DNA of 64,000 nucleotides, taken from Isoetes taiwanensis. Lineage: Eukaryota; Streptophyta; Lycopodiopsida; Isoetales; Isoetaceae. The position numbers were made by a program, and so were the translations under genes. This document shows, in pieces, positions 10,355-21,806 of this stretch. The notes beneath the pieces are model-generated. The model made no database searches. It was not told the DNA's origin and was given only the letters and a program-made list of their open reading frames with translations. Position 1 is the stretch's first letter, and every line of letters begins with the position of its first letter. Location: assembly GCA_021234155.1 (NCBI GenBank), contig JAJEKV010000028.1, positions 5,651,637 through 5,715,636 of the forward strand, read 5' to 3'.

Positions 10355-12848
10355 AAAAAACCGGCTTGAACTATTTAAACCTAGCACAAACATCAGCTTC
10401 GGTCAATCCCTCCGCTGTCTTATCTGGCCATAGGAGGACCTTACAGTCCAAGATGGTACCATATGTCCAGGGAACACAGTAAACAACAAATATACTATTA
10501 AACTCCAAACCCAACCAAGCCTTATATTCCAAAGGAATATTAAGTCCAATGTAACTTGGTCTTTAGGGGGACAAGCATTTTTTTTGAAAAAACCCGAAAC
10601 TTATGCAGGGGGAAGTCCCATAAGCCTAATTACCTTAACAATGTAATTCTGTTTTACGGGGTACACTATGAGAATATGGTACATAAAAGCAATAGCCTGA
10701 ATCTATGCTTCTAATTTCATGACAAGATCAGTCGATTTAATCCAACTGAGTTCATAAAAACCTGTCTTTTATTCTTTATTAAGAGAACTACATAGATTAA
10801 TTTCCGGGTCCACATATCAGGGATTGGGAATGCCTTAATAGACTCAGCCCATGTCTATCATAAGGGCTTTGTAAATGCCCACCCATAAGTCATCCAAAGG
10901 AACCATTCTTTCCCAAATCTGACTCCGTTTAACATGTAATTTCAGTATATCCTCTTCAGGTCACTGTAACTATTCTGAGATCCTCAAATGGCAAACAGAA
11001 TTATTAATGATCAGAAAGATAGGAACAAAATGAGATCTGCTATTTTCATTTCAACTTTCATGACGAGATACATAAGTATTATAGAGACAAATATCTTCAT
11101 ATTCAACGTATTCTAAAGCCCAATTTCAGCAAAATAGAGCAAACACCCTGTCTCACATTAAGATGTAAACCATTAAAGAAAAGCAGCACGTATATACTGG
11201 GTTTAAACCATCTTTGAGTCTGAGAAAATTTGTAAGGCCAGCATACCATACCCATGCTGCCACCTTGCATAGATAATATGGACCTCTAATTATTCAAGTC
11301 CCGGATATGCCATTCATATGTTAAAGCAATCCAAGGACGAATTAGTTGTTCCTACAATAAAGCATAAACCCAATGGAGCTCTATAGTTATGAGAAATAGA
11401 AAAACATCACCAAAGAGTTTTGGTAGAGGCCACAGCCATATCATACGAGCAGTAATAAACATTTTCTTGTAACCATTTAAATGAACTTCAGTCTTGCAAG
11501 CTCCAGTCTCGTTCGTATGCCAAAATCCCAAGAACTCCTAAAATATACTGGACAAAAGAAAAACATTAAGAGGAGAAGCCCGTACCTGCAGCCAATCAAT
11601 ACATCATTAGCCTGATAAGGGTAAAGATGCAAGGGCCAAAAGGTACCTTAGGCTTCTCGGTTATTAACCGATCACCTAATGTAATCCTTTTGCCCAAATA
11701 CAAAAAAGAACTTAGTATTTTGACATAAATCATGACAGATGAGAGAGTATAACCACCACTGGGTTCATTTACAGAAGATGACCAAGAAAAGGCCTTTCAC
11801 ATTATAGGTTAAATCTGCCAAAGGCATCTAGAAGTATACAGCAAAATACGAGGGAACAGTTGAAACAAAATGACCATATAGATTAATCTCTTTCCTACCA
11901 ATCAGGCAATAACTATACAATACCTTCCTACCAATCTGGCAGTAACTATAAAATACCTTTTGCCTTACAGCCTTAATATACAAGTGGATTCTCAACCGAA
12001 ATATGAATTACTTTCCTTTGTAAAAGGGATCACTGCCATACCTGGTTTATGTTGAATTTAGACCCAAGCACATCTTCCTTTTAAGCCGAAATGGGAAACT
12101 TCACCATTGCTCTGATATTACTGCCTGCCTCCATGTCCACAGCCGTACTTATACTTTCAAAAATCATTGTGAAAAGAGTCTATCAATTTTGGCCTTCCAC
12201 AGTTTATCACAATGCTCAGTATCAGAGTTTAAAAAGCACAAGGAGTAAACTGGATCCAAATCCGAAACTGTACATGTAGATGCTATTTCCTTGTACAACC
12301 ATGACTCATCACACTGGAGTCCTGCTTATCAGGGTAGGATGCAAAGACCTATCCATACAGCCATTATATGTGCCCAGGAAAATGCTTCAGGAAAATGCTT
12401 CAAGACTGATCCGCTACATTAGCATCATCTGCCGAAAAGGCATGGGTCAAGCAAAGAATATGTATGAGGGTCGGCCGGATTCCAGACCGCTTTGAACCCT
12501 AAATAAGAATGAATATATGACCTATTTTGGCAAAGCCCTAGTACACGTCATAGAATGCCCAATGGCTGCACTTTTTAAGAAGGGTAGTTTTCACTGTATG
12601 TTCTTAAAAAACCTGAAGTATACAGTAATTTGATACGGCTACAACTTATTGGACCAGTATATAACTAGACCATGGGTGCTCCACACCCGGCTTCAATAAG
12701 AACTGGCAACAATATAAAGGTGAGATATGCCAACAATAAGCTTTCATATAAATTGAAACAAACCTCCAATTTAAATCCATCAAAAGATAGTACATTAAGG
12801 TGCACAGCTAAATGAATCGTGCAAGCTTTTCATAAAAAAAAAAAAAAA
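10355..12848. repeat. Second copy of the duplication, joined and shortened
   Basis: 10355-10990 matches 4693-5325 and 11000-12840 matches 7672-9502, with a 10-base filler (GCAAACAGAA) at the junction. Relative to copy 1 it lacks 5326-7671. It ends in an A run (12833-12848) followed by an ACAA repeat to about 12865, where copy 1 continues with unrelated sequence. Filler DNA at a deletion junction is typical of end-joining repair, but copy 1 could equally have gained the segment. Confidence 0.8.
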
Positions 12849-13048
12849 CAAACAAACAAACAAACGCAACCGCCCAGACTAAAAAAGGTCGGACACACAA
12901 AATGAGAAACAAGAAAACACACTCTGCCGGAGGGCAACCCGTCATGCGTAGCACCTTGTTTTCTCTTGACCTTTGATTGTGTGCATATTTTCCATTGTGT
13001 TGACTTGCATTGCCAATTTGACAATCAGCTACAATGGGTTGCGCAAAA

Positions 13049-13735
13049 ATGTCTGTGATTAGGTTGTCTCTAGATCCTTTATCCCTATTAGATTTAGACC
13101 TCGACTACACTGACTTATGAATCAACGACATATGTATGCAATAGGCACTTCTTGTATGCAATGGTTTCTGCATGCTAGAAAGAAGGGGATACTAAAGGGG
13201 CTCTCCAATTGTTTTATGATATGCAAATAGATGGTTTTACCACAGATGCTTCTACTAATCTAGGGGTGTTGCGAAGTGATAAGCTAATTCACTGCTTTAT
13301 TGTAAAATATGGGGTTGATTCTCAGGTTATTATTGGAAACTATCTCATCAATATGTATGGTAGATATGGAAATATGGAAGCCTTGCATGTGTTATTTCAA
13401 AGATTAGATAAATCTGGTATCAGCTCATGGAATCCAGTAATTGGAGCAATTTGCAGAATGTCAGTAAACAAAAATCCATGAAACTTTTATTTAGAATGAA
13501 GGATGATGGGACTAGGCCAAATGTCATCATTTCTATATCAACAATCTCATCTTGTAGCCACACAGACTCAATTATTATTGCTTCTCATTTTTTTCTTTCC
13601 ATAAGCACCACCACATGACCCCAACTGGGGAGCATTACAGTTCGATGATTGACCTTATTGGGCGAGTAGGATGGCTTGACCTTGCTGAGGATTTTGCTTT
13701 CGTAGCTTTTCATTCTTTGAGGTAATCGTAGGAAC
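13049..13735 (+). pseudogene. PLS-type pentatricopeptide repeat (PPR) pseudogene
   Basis: PPR proteins bind organellar RNA in plants. After a likely ATG at 13049 (MSVIRLSLDPLS) the frame breaks. The best stretch is 13209-13481, where typical PPR motifs read KLIHCFIVKYGVDSQ, IIGNYLINMYGRYGNMEALH and LFQRLDKSGISSWN. A frame change leads to MKLLFRMKDDGTRPNVI, and 13600-13730 encodes the classic end of the repeat tract (PTGEHYSSMIDLIGR, then WLDLAEDF). The order of motifs is that of a PLS/E-class PPR, but frameshifts and stops make it non-functional. It is the most complete PPR copy in the window and shows the original sequence across the site interrupted elsewhere (CCACAGAT joined to GCTTCTACTAAT). 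Confidence 0.75.
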
Positions 13736-14760
13736 AATATTCCACATTTTAGAAATTCAAATGTTATGCAAGGCATCTTTGAGAGGTATGTGGTCTGTTC
13801 TTTGTCACTCAGTGTTAACGTTTTGGGCGTCAATCAAATTATTTCAAACTAAATTTTGGAGCAATAGTAAATAAAAATCTTTATTTGAGAAGAATATACA
13901 TCTGAAATGGAAAATGCATTTCTTAACATGATTTGTAAAGTTTCTGCTAGAAATGACAAGTTTTATCTAATATGTACAGTATTCAGGGCAATAATACAGG
14001 AATTGGATGTGACATCTTAGAACTTCTAGATGCAGTGTCTGGATATAGAATAATGGTCATGATAGATTAGCATAATCCCGTTGTGACTGCCTTTCTCTGG
14101 TTCAATCCACAGGGAACATTGTCCCGAATTGGGATTTTATAGAAAGTTGATGATAGGAAATGGGATTTTTATAAAGAATGGTAAGATTATATGTTTATTT
14201 GCAACAAATATTATTGTCTACAAATGTTGATATTATTCTCAATAACAAATATTTTTCGTATTGTTCAGTCATGGATTGCAATCATTGGTTGTGGTTATTA
14301 TATCTAATATTCCATTACTTCAATGGAGAGGTACGTATAGGGTGTGCACGCAATCATTTGACAAATCACATGACATATTTCAAACATATTAAGGGAAGAT
14401 CGTAAGTCCTTCCTTCCTGCATAATTTATTGGGGTCATATAAAAAAACTACATTTCACTTTGTTTCACCTCCATACGAGGAGAAGCAAAAGTCATAATAT
14501 GGAGCATCCCCGCATGCTTTCAAGTGTTGGTGTTTAGTCCTTTGGATTAGCAAATAGGAGGTCTCGTGGATGATAAAAATCCTTCTATTCTATTCTTAAT
14601 TGGTCCATTATTGGTGCACCCAAGATTATTTGTGCACCCAGGCATTTTTGAGAGGTATGTGGTCTGTTTTTTGTCACTCTGTGCTAACATTTTTGATGTC
14701 TCAATCATATTATTCAAAACTAAATTTTGGGAGTAATAGTAAATAAAAATCTTTATTTGA
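13736..14760. repeat. PPR-tail repeat family, copy 1
   Basis: Non-coding sequence downstream of the PPR fragment, repeated at 32881-33600, 45511-46452, 60720-61320 and, inverted, at about 41530-41885. It includes a diverged copy of the Dof/PPR intergenic region (around 14150-14260) and, from 14640, a second partial copy of its own start. It is the marker used here for unit boundaries of the array. Confidence 0.7.
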
Positions 14761-14802
14761 GATAGATAGATAGATAGGTAGGTAGGTAGGTAGGTAGGTA
14801 GA
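14759..14802. repeat. GATA/GGTA microsatellite, tail of a minus-strand LINE remnant
   Basis: About four GATA followed by six GGTA units lie directly against the sequence AGAAATTTTAACGTCCGC. That sequence is the inverted 3' terminus of a LINE-like element, so the array is its 3' tail. Confidence 0.7.
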
Positions 14803-16075
14803 CAGAAATTTTAACGTCCGCGAAAACCCCATCGGATTACGGGACCCAATACAAAAGAGGGGCCATAAGCCCGAACCAAAACAGGGGACAAAGTCCCATC
14901 AGAAAAACAAAAATCCCCTAATAAGAACAAAACAATATAAAAATCGACTGAAGCCGAGCAGAAGCGACTAGACGTAACACAACCAGGGGTTTAGAGGCCA
15001 CTGATAAAGAATAAGTGCTCTACCTCTCTGATAAACTGCCCATTTTCTTTGGAGCCTCGCCTCTCCAACCTTGCATAACCCGTCCCGTTGCCGAGTTAAT
15101 TGAACTGGGGAGAGGTCCTCCTGTGCCGAAAAGGAAGTGCCCCTGAGATGACTCCTATGCTCACATGCGGCCGATCCTGGGATGCCGAGAACTGTACCAG
15201 AAGATGGCATGGCCGGTTGGGCCGATTAGCACCCACTTGTCGCGCTGTAAAAGTTCCTGGACTGCGGATATGCATAGCATCCGTGAAACAATGTGCAGCG
15301 GCCTCGTTGTCCGAAAGCAGAGGTCAAGTTGGGATGCCTACTAGGCGATTCAAGTAGCGACCACTTCGTTGGGGTTGGCCCATACCCGGGTCCGTGTAGC
15401 TATCGGACGCTCTCGCTTGTTCCTATGTATGTGCCTGAGCTGCATCTTGCATCTGGACATTCGAATTCTCGGATGGCGGTGCCTCTTGCACTGTCTCAGT
15501 CTGGATCGCGGCATCTAGACGCATCGTAATGCTAACTATAGGTGGCCGCGACGCCCGCTTCTGCCTCAGTCTGTACCATGGCATCTGATCGTAATGTGTG
15601 TGCAGATCTGTCCGGCGGCAAATCATGGCTAGTATGATATATGTATTCTTTCATCAAGAGGTCCAATATTTCTAGAACCTGCACCCAACTGTTCATAGGG
15701 AGTTGCCGAATTGGCGTGAATCAGAATCGCGACCAAACCGATCGCATCCCCGGAGTGAATTGTAAGCAAGGGGACCGTGGTGTGGCCAAGTTTGAGGATA
15801 CCGGAGATGTATCTCTGAACCGTGGGTTTCCGCGGGCCGAGGCCACCATGGGGACCGTGCTCTCGGATGCGTGGGGAGGGGTCGAACATGGTGTGGCTTT
15901 GGGACTGTCTTTCGGGAGTCGAGGGAGGGGCGGGCATGGTGGAACCTTCCACGCCTTCCTCGCCATATCTTTAGCTTGCCGCGTCATGGCTAAGGGTAGG
16001 CGTAAAGAAACAGCACAAAACAAGAAGCTAAAGGGGAAGAATTGAAGCGGGCCATTTGGGCCCGCCACGAAAAGT
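14803..16075 (-). mobile_element. Non-autonomous LINE-like element (5' region joined to 3' end)
   Basis: A GC-rich island in AT-rich surroundings. Read on the minus strand it begins near 16075, carries overlapping open frames of an ORF1-like region (15721-16068, with MTRQAKDMARKAWKVPP; and 15629-15952, with TVQRYISGILKLGH), and ends with CGCGGACGTTAAAATTTC plus the microsatellite tail. No reverse transcriptase is present between the ORF1-like part and the 3' end, so the element looks internally deleted. The ORF1 assignment is an inference from position and composition. Open frames on the plus strand here are shadows. Confidence 0.5.
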
Positions 16076-16420
16076 CCCCTTACGTAATCAGATGCCTTGA
16101 TGCTAGTTGACCTAGGCGGGCTAACAAGTAACAGAAACTGTGGTGCTGAGCAAAATCATGTTGAAGCAAGGGTGGCAAATCCAGGGCCAAACGTAATCTC
16201 AACACGGACGCCTTGATCTTTGAATGACCGGGGGGCTAAACAAACAACAAATAAATGTCTTTGCCGGCAAGATCATGTTGAAGCAAGGACTGGGGAATCT
16301 GATGATGTGCTGAATCTAAACGTGTGGGCAGGAGGCTAATAGACCTACGGCAAAGCTTGTTGGGCTAATAGACCTGGGCAAAGCTTGCTACGGTCGGTGG
16401 TGCAAGATCATTGGACCTCA
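16076..16420. other. Spacer with short direct repeats
   Basis: It holds two imperfect copies each of ATCATGTTGAAGCAAGG (about 16157 and 16270) and of GGCTAATAGACCT with GGCAAAGCTTG (about 16337 and 16362). No gene is visible. Confidence 0.4.
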
Positions 16421-19400
16421 GGTAAAGAAAAACAAAATGTGTAGCATTAGGTTAAATACAAGCAATAGCAGGTCCATTCACAGTCAAAGAAACTCATTTG
16501 AGCCCGAATTTGAGGGTGGTCAATGAATGTGCAGTAACTCGGCCATTACCAAGTCTAAAGTGTTTTTTGCTACAGTATTTGCAGTGGTGATCATAAATTC
16601 TTATTTTTATATAGAGTATTTGTTTAAACAAATGTCTATTGTTTAAGTGTTGATACCATAATTTACATCATGAAAAGTGAAGTTTGATGACTACATTGAG
16701 CATTTTTGGAATGGGATGTTTGCTGTCTATGGGATGTTAATGTGATGTTTTCAGTTTTTATTGTGGGTCATTGATTTGCAAAATATTCCCTGGATTGTGC
16801 CAGATCCACGACCACAATTTTTTTGAACAGAAATCGAAATGCAAGTTCCAATGGTACAAATGAAAATTAAGAGACTCAATGGTCTATCACATTTAGAAGA
16901 TAATTCCCTCATAGTACTTACATCACAATGGTTAGAAACATCAGTAACAAAGCAACCACACAGGCAAAAGCCCTCCTCCGCAGTAAGTCAGGCCGAAGGA
17001 ATCGAATCTCCAGGCCGCAAATGGCCTCAAATTAAAAAACACAGAGCTCTTCCTTTGCATGTTGCGCTTTCTTTATATAAAAAAGCTTTCATCTTGTAAA
17101 ACCAACGAAGGAAGGAGCCCTCTGCTCCAACAGAGCTTTCGCTACAAGAAATTCCTTCCAATTGCAAACTCCTTTCTTTCATTTGAATCCAAAAACCCTA
17201 TGAATCAATGAGCTCATGCATGTTGCCTGCAACCTACAATCACAGAAGGCCATTCTTCTCATTCCACTTCCATGAAGCAATTGAACCTCCAGGCACATCT
17301 ATATCACAAGCAAGAAAGCACAAGGAATTTAGAAACAAAAAATTACTCTAGAACGTGCCAAATTTTTGGGTCGACAACAATAAATTTGACTATTTTGTAT
17401 CCTCAAATTCGTCATATCTGATATTCTATACCTAGATTATTAGCTTCAGACCCTACCAAGCCGGAAGCCTGAACTAAGCCAGAACCCAGGGACGCAGTCG
17501 GAAGCCTGAACAAACCATGAACAGAGCATGAACAGAGCCATGAACAGAGCATGAAGCTCTGTCATACGCTCCAGCAAACCATGCCATCAGGTCCCGTTGC
17601 AACAGGAGATCAAGCTGACGGTCTCGACATGCAAATTATTAGCGACATCGTGTCTGCCAAACATAGCTTTCGAAAAATTGTTTCATCTCTTTCCTCTTTG
17701 GTACCATCGAGAAAAAACCACAAATAAACCCATAGAATAGAAACATGCCTTGAAACCAAACAAGCAACTCAAACATACACAAAAATACTATTTTGAATAC
17801 AATACAATACAATACAATACCGGAATCAAGTAAAGAAAACAAAATGTGTCGCATTAGGTTAAATACAAGTAATAGCAGGTCCATTCACAGTCAAAGAAAG
17901 TCATCTGGACCCGAACTTGAGGTTGGTCAATGAATGTGCAGTAACTCGGCCATTACCAAGTCTAAAGTGTTTTTGCTACAGTATTTGCAGTGGTGATAAT
18001 AAATTCTTATTTTTATATAAAGTATTTGTTTAAACAAATGTCTATTGTTTAAGTGTTGATACCATAATTTACATCATGAAAAGTGAAGTTTGATGACTAC
18101 ATTGAGCATTTTTGGAATGGGATGTTTGCTGTCTATGGGATGTTAATGTGATGTTTTCAGTTTTTATTGTGGGTCATTGATTTGCAAAATATTCCCTGGA
18201 TTGTGCCAGATCCACGACCACAATTTTTTTGAACAGAAATCGAAATGCAAGTTCCAATGGTACAAATGAAAATTAAGAGACTCAATGGTCTATCACATTT
18301 AGAAGATAATTCCCTCATAGTACTTACATCACAATGGTTAGAAACATCAGTAACAAAGCAACCACACAGGCAAAAGCCCTCCTCCGCAGTAAGTCAGGCC
18401 GAAGGAATCGAATCTCCAGGCCGCAAATGGCCTCAAATTAAAAAACACAGAGCTCTTCCTTTGCATGTTGCTCTTTCTTTATATAAAAAAGCTTTCATCT
18501 TGTAAAACCAATGAAGGAAGGAGCCCTCTGCTCCAACAGAGCTTTCGCTACAAGAAATTCCTTCCAATTGCAAACTCCTTTCTTTCATTTGAATCCAAAA
18601 ACCCTATGAATCAATGAGCTCATGCATGTTGCCTGCAACCTACAATCACAGAAGACCATTCTTCTCATTCCACTTCCATGAAGCAATTGAACCTCCAGGC
18701 ACATCTATATCACAAGCAAGAAAGCACAAGGAATCTACAAACAAAAAATTACCCTAGAACGTGCCAAATTTTTGGGTCGGCAACAATAAATTTGACTATT
18801 TTGTATCCTCAAATTCGTCATATCTGATATTCTATACCTAGATTATTAGCTTCAGACCCTACCAAGCCGGAAGCCTGAACTAAGCCAGAACCCAGGGACG
18901 CAGTCGGAAGCCTGAACAAACCATGAACAGAGCATGAACAGAGCCGTGAACAGAGCATGAAGCTCTGTCATGCGCTCCAGCAAACCAGGCCATCAGGTCC
19001 CGTTGCAACAGGAGATCAAGCTGACGGTCTCGACATGCAAATTAGTAGCGACATCGTGTATGCCAAACATAGCTTTCGAAAAATTGTTTCATCTCTTTCC
19101 TCTTTGGTACCATCGCGAAAAAACCACAAATAAATCCATAGAATAGAAATATGCCTTGAAACCAAACAAGCAACTCAAACATACACAAAAATACTATTTT
19201 GAATACAATACAATACAATATAATACCGGAATCAGGTAAAGAAAACAAAATGTGTAGCATTAGGTTAAATACAAGCAATAGCAGGTCCATTCACAGTCAA
19301 AGAAACTCATTTGAGCCCGAACTTGAGGTTGGTTAATGAATGTGCAGTAACTTGGCCATTACCAAGTCTAAAAGTGTTTTTGCTACAGTATTTGCAGTGG

Positions 19401-20610
19401 TGGTAATAAATTCTTATTTTCATATAAAGTATTTGTTTAAACAAAATCTAGTAGTCTATTGTTTAAGTGTTGATACCATAATTTACAAAAGTGAAGTTTG
19501 ATGACTAAATTAAACATTTTTGGGATGGGATGTTTGCTCTCTGTGGGATGTTAATGTGATGTTTTCAGTTTTTATTGTGGGCCATTGATTTGCAAAATAC
19601 TCCCTGGATTGTGCTAGATCCACAACTACAAATTTTTTGAACAGAAATCGAAATGCAAGTTCCAATGGTACAAACCAAAATTAAGAGACTCAATGGTCTA
19701 TCACATTTAGCAGATAATTTCCTCATAGTATTTACATCACAGTGGTTAGAAATATCGGTAATAAAGCAACCACACAGGGCAAAAGCCCTCCTCGTGATAA
19801 GTCGCCGAGGAATCGAACCTCCGGTGCCTAAAAAAACATTTCACCGTGAGGCGAACATAACAATACAAGTAAAAAACACAGAGCTCTTCCTTTGCATGTT
19901 GCTCTTTCTTTATGTAAAAAAGCTTTGATCTTGTAAAACCAACAGAGCCCTCTGCTTCAACAGAGCTTTCGCTACAAGAAATTCCTTCCAATTGCAAACT
20001 CCTTCCTTTCACCTGAATCCAAAAACCCTCTAAATCAATGAGCTCATGCATGTTATCTGCAACCTACAATCACAGAAGACCATTCTTCTTATTCCACTTC
20101 CATGAAGCAATTGAACCTCCAGGCACATCTGTATCATAAGCAAGAAAACACAAGGAATCTAGAAACAAAAGATTACCCCAAAACGTCTGCCAAAGTTTTG
20201 GGTCGACAACAATAAATTTGACTATTTTGTATCCTCAAATTCGTCATATCCGATATTCTATTCCTAGACTAGTAGCTTCAGATCTATCAAGCCGGAAGCC
20301 TGAACTAAGCCTGAACAAACCATGAGCAGTCGGAACAGCGAGCATGAAGCTCATCATGCTTCCAAAGAAACTGTGCCATCAGGCCCCGCTGCAACAGGAG
20401 ATCAAGCTGACAGTCTCGACATGCAAAATTAGTAACGACATCGTGTCTGCCAAACATAGCTTTCCAAAAATTGTTTCATCTGTTTCCTCTTTGGTACCAT
20501 CGAGGAAAAACCACAAATAAATCCATAGAATAGAAATATGCCTTGAAACCAAACAAGCAACTCAACATACACAAAAATACTATTTTGAATACAATACAAC
20601 ACCGGAATCA
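16421..20610. repeat. Three tandem copies of a 1.4 kb unit
   Basis: Units start at about 16421, 17828 and 19234, each with AAAGAAAA(A)CAAAATGTGT and each ending in an ATACA pentamer run and ACCGGAATCA. Spacing is 1406-1408 bases. Units 1 and 2 are almost identical; unit 3 is more diverged and has different sequence around 19780-19860. A plus-strand frame (MQVPMVQMKIKRLNG at 16839, 18245 and 19653) and a minus-strand frame (MDLLLLVFNLM at 17884 and 19290) recur, but neither shows a known domain. A partial fourth copy is at 46625-47180. Confidence 0.8.
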
Positions 20611-21335
20611 CAGTCCCAAACCTTTGCAAGAATACCTTCCACAATACAAAACAAAGTGTGCAAACATGAAACATGAAGGAGCATATGGAACTACTAAACT
20701 GCACTAAATAAGATCAAAATATGGGATGTTCGTATTTGTAGATGTTTGTTGCCATAATAATTTGTAGATGTGCAAACTAACAAATGTGCAAACAAGTTAT
20801 GTGCAAACTTAGTTGAGCACTAACAAATGTGTTATATTTGAATATTTGTCTCAAAGTGAGCTCTGTGTTTACCAAAGCAGCAACTAAGACCCTTGGCTAG
20901 GCCAAGGGAGCACGGGGAGAAACCTTGGCAAGTCAAGGCAAGTCTAGAATAAGAACTAAGTGTTCCCAATGCACACCGTTTTGCATTTCCTAGGAGATAT
21001 TTATAAGCAGCGGCTTTCAAACTTAGCTGACCGGTGAATCATGAAATCTGTAAGTCAATGTGATTCTGTAGAAGAATTATGCACCACATGTGATTCTGTA
21101 GAAGAATTCCGTTCCTTGCTGAACAAATAGACTTCTCGAAGCTAAGTTATATTTCAAGGGCCAAAGATCTTCCTTCCTGTCTTTCTTTTCTTATATAGCT
21201 GCACAAGTTCTGGACCGCTGGTCTTTCTAAAATTGGATGGCAAACATCAGACAGGAGAATGCAAGGATAAACCAAATTGGTCAGTTTATGTAAATCTTAA
21301 GATCACGAAAGACAGGAAATGAGAGGCACACGTAC
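20611..21335. other. Duplicated intergenic DNA
   Basis: Matches 47180-47890. It contains a short tandem duplication of TGATTCTGTAGAAGAATT (about 21060 and 21090). No coding stretch is recognised. Confidence 0.4.
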
Positions 21336-21450
21336 TCAGTGTCACGATAGAGATGTAAAATTCCTTGGACAAATCTGATGGATATAACATGTAAAAAGGG
21401 TCCTTGGGATTTACATCGTCCTCCTCATGCTCATCTATATTCTTCATGAT
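21336..21450 (-). CDS. Candidate exon of an unknown duplicated gene
   Basis: A GTTTTTGCAG acceptor (CAG 21453-21451) precedes 115 open bases encoding IMKNIDEHEEDDVNPKDPFY then LYPSDLSKEFYIS, ending at a GTACGT donor (21335-21334). The paralogous region near 47900-48010 keeps most of it with small indels. The family is not recognised, and the acidic start and aromatic-rich end give no clue. Confidence 0.35.
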
Positions 21451-21499
21451 CTGCAAAAACATAAAGCTACTAACTATAAACTACAGATTTGAACATGTC

Positions 21500-21806
21500 G
21501 GAGATGAGATAGGAGTGCTCCTGTATATAAGACTTTTTATCTGATCCAGATATTTGTAAACTTTTGGAATTGTTGGGCAGGTTATTCTCCACTTCACTGT
21601 CTTCTGAACTCCAAGAGATTTTAGAAGGTCTTTCAATGCCTCATATTTTTTTTTTCAAAGCCAATGCCACATCTCCAAGTGAACATGAAAAATCTGAAAC
21701 AATCACCTCTCTTAGTCTGTCACTTGAAAGTGCAGCGCAATTAACCAAGCCCTCTAACTTTTTCTTTTCAGCCCGTGATAAGCTGCTTCTTTGCAATACA
21801 ATCTAG
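21500..21806 (-). pseudogene. Unknown exon, frameshifted here and open in the paralog at 48035-48346
   Basis: The minus-strand translation (AEKKKLEGLVNCAALSS, GDVALALKKKYEALKDLLK, IPKVYKYLDQIKSL) is Lys/Leu-rich, probably helical. In the copy at 48035-48346 the frame is open for 103 codons. Here an extra T in the homopolymer at 21647-21656 (ten T against nine) breaks it. It lies just upstream, in transcription order, of the candidate exon at 21336-21450 and may belong to the same gene. Function unknown. Confidence 0.4.

Noticed and set aside
15100-16045. Plus-strand open frames in the GC-rich island
   Set aside because: They lie opposite the LINE-like element and reflect high GC; motifs and the 3' tail place the sense strand on minus.
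19785-19860. Possible tRNA or tRNA-derived SINE (GGTTCGATTCC on the minus strand)
   Set aside because: Only a B-box-like T arm is visible; there is no A box, no acceptor stem and no 7-base anticodon loop.
16421-20610. Regular repetition considered as a CRISPR-like or rDNA-like array
   Set aside because: The unit is 1.4 kb with no short repeat/spacer pattern and no rRNA sequence.
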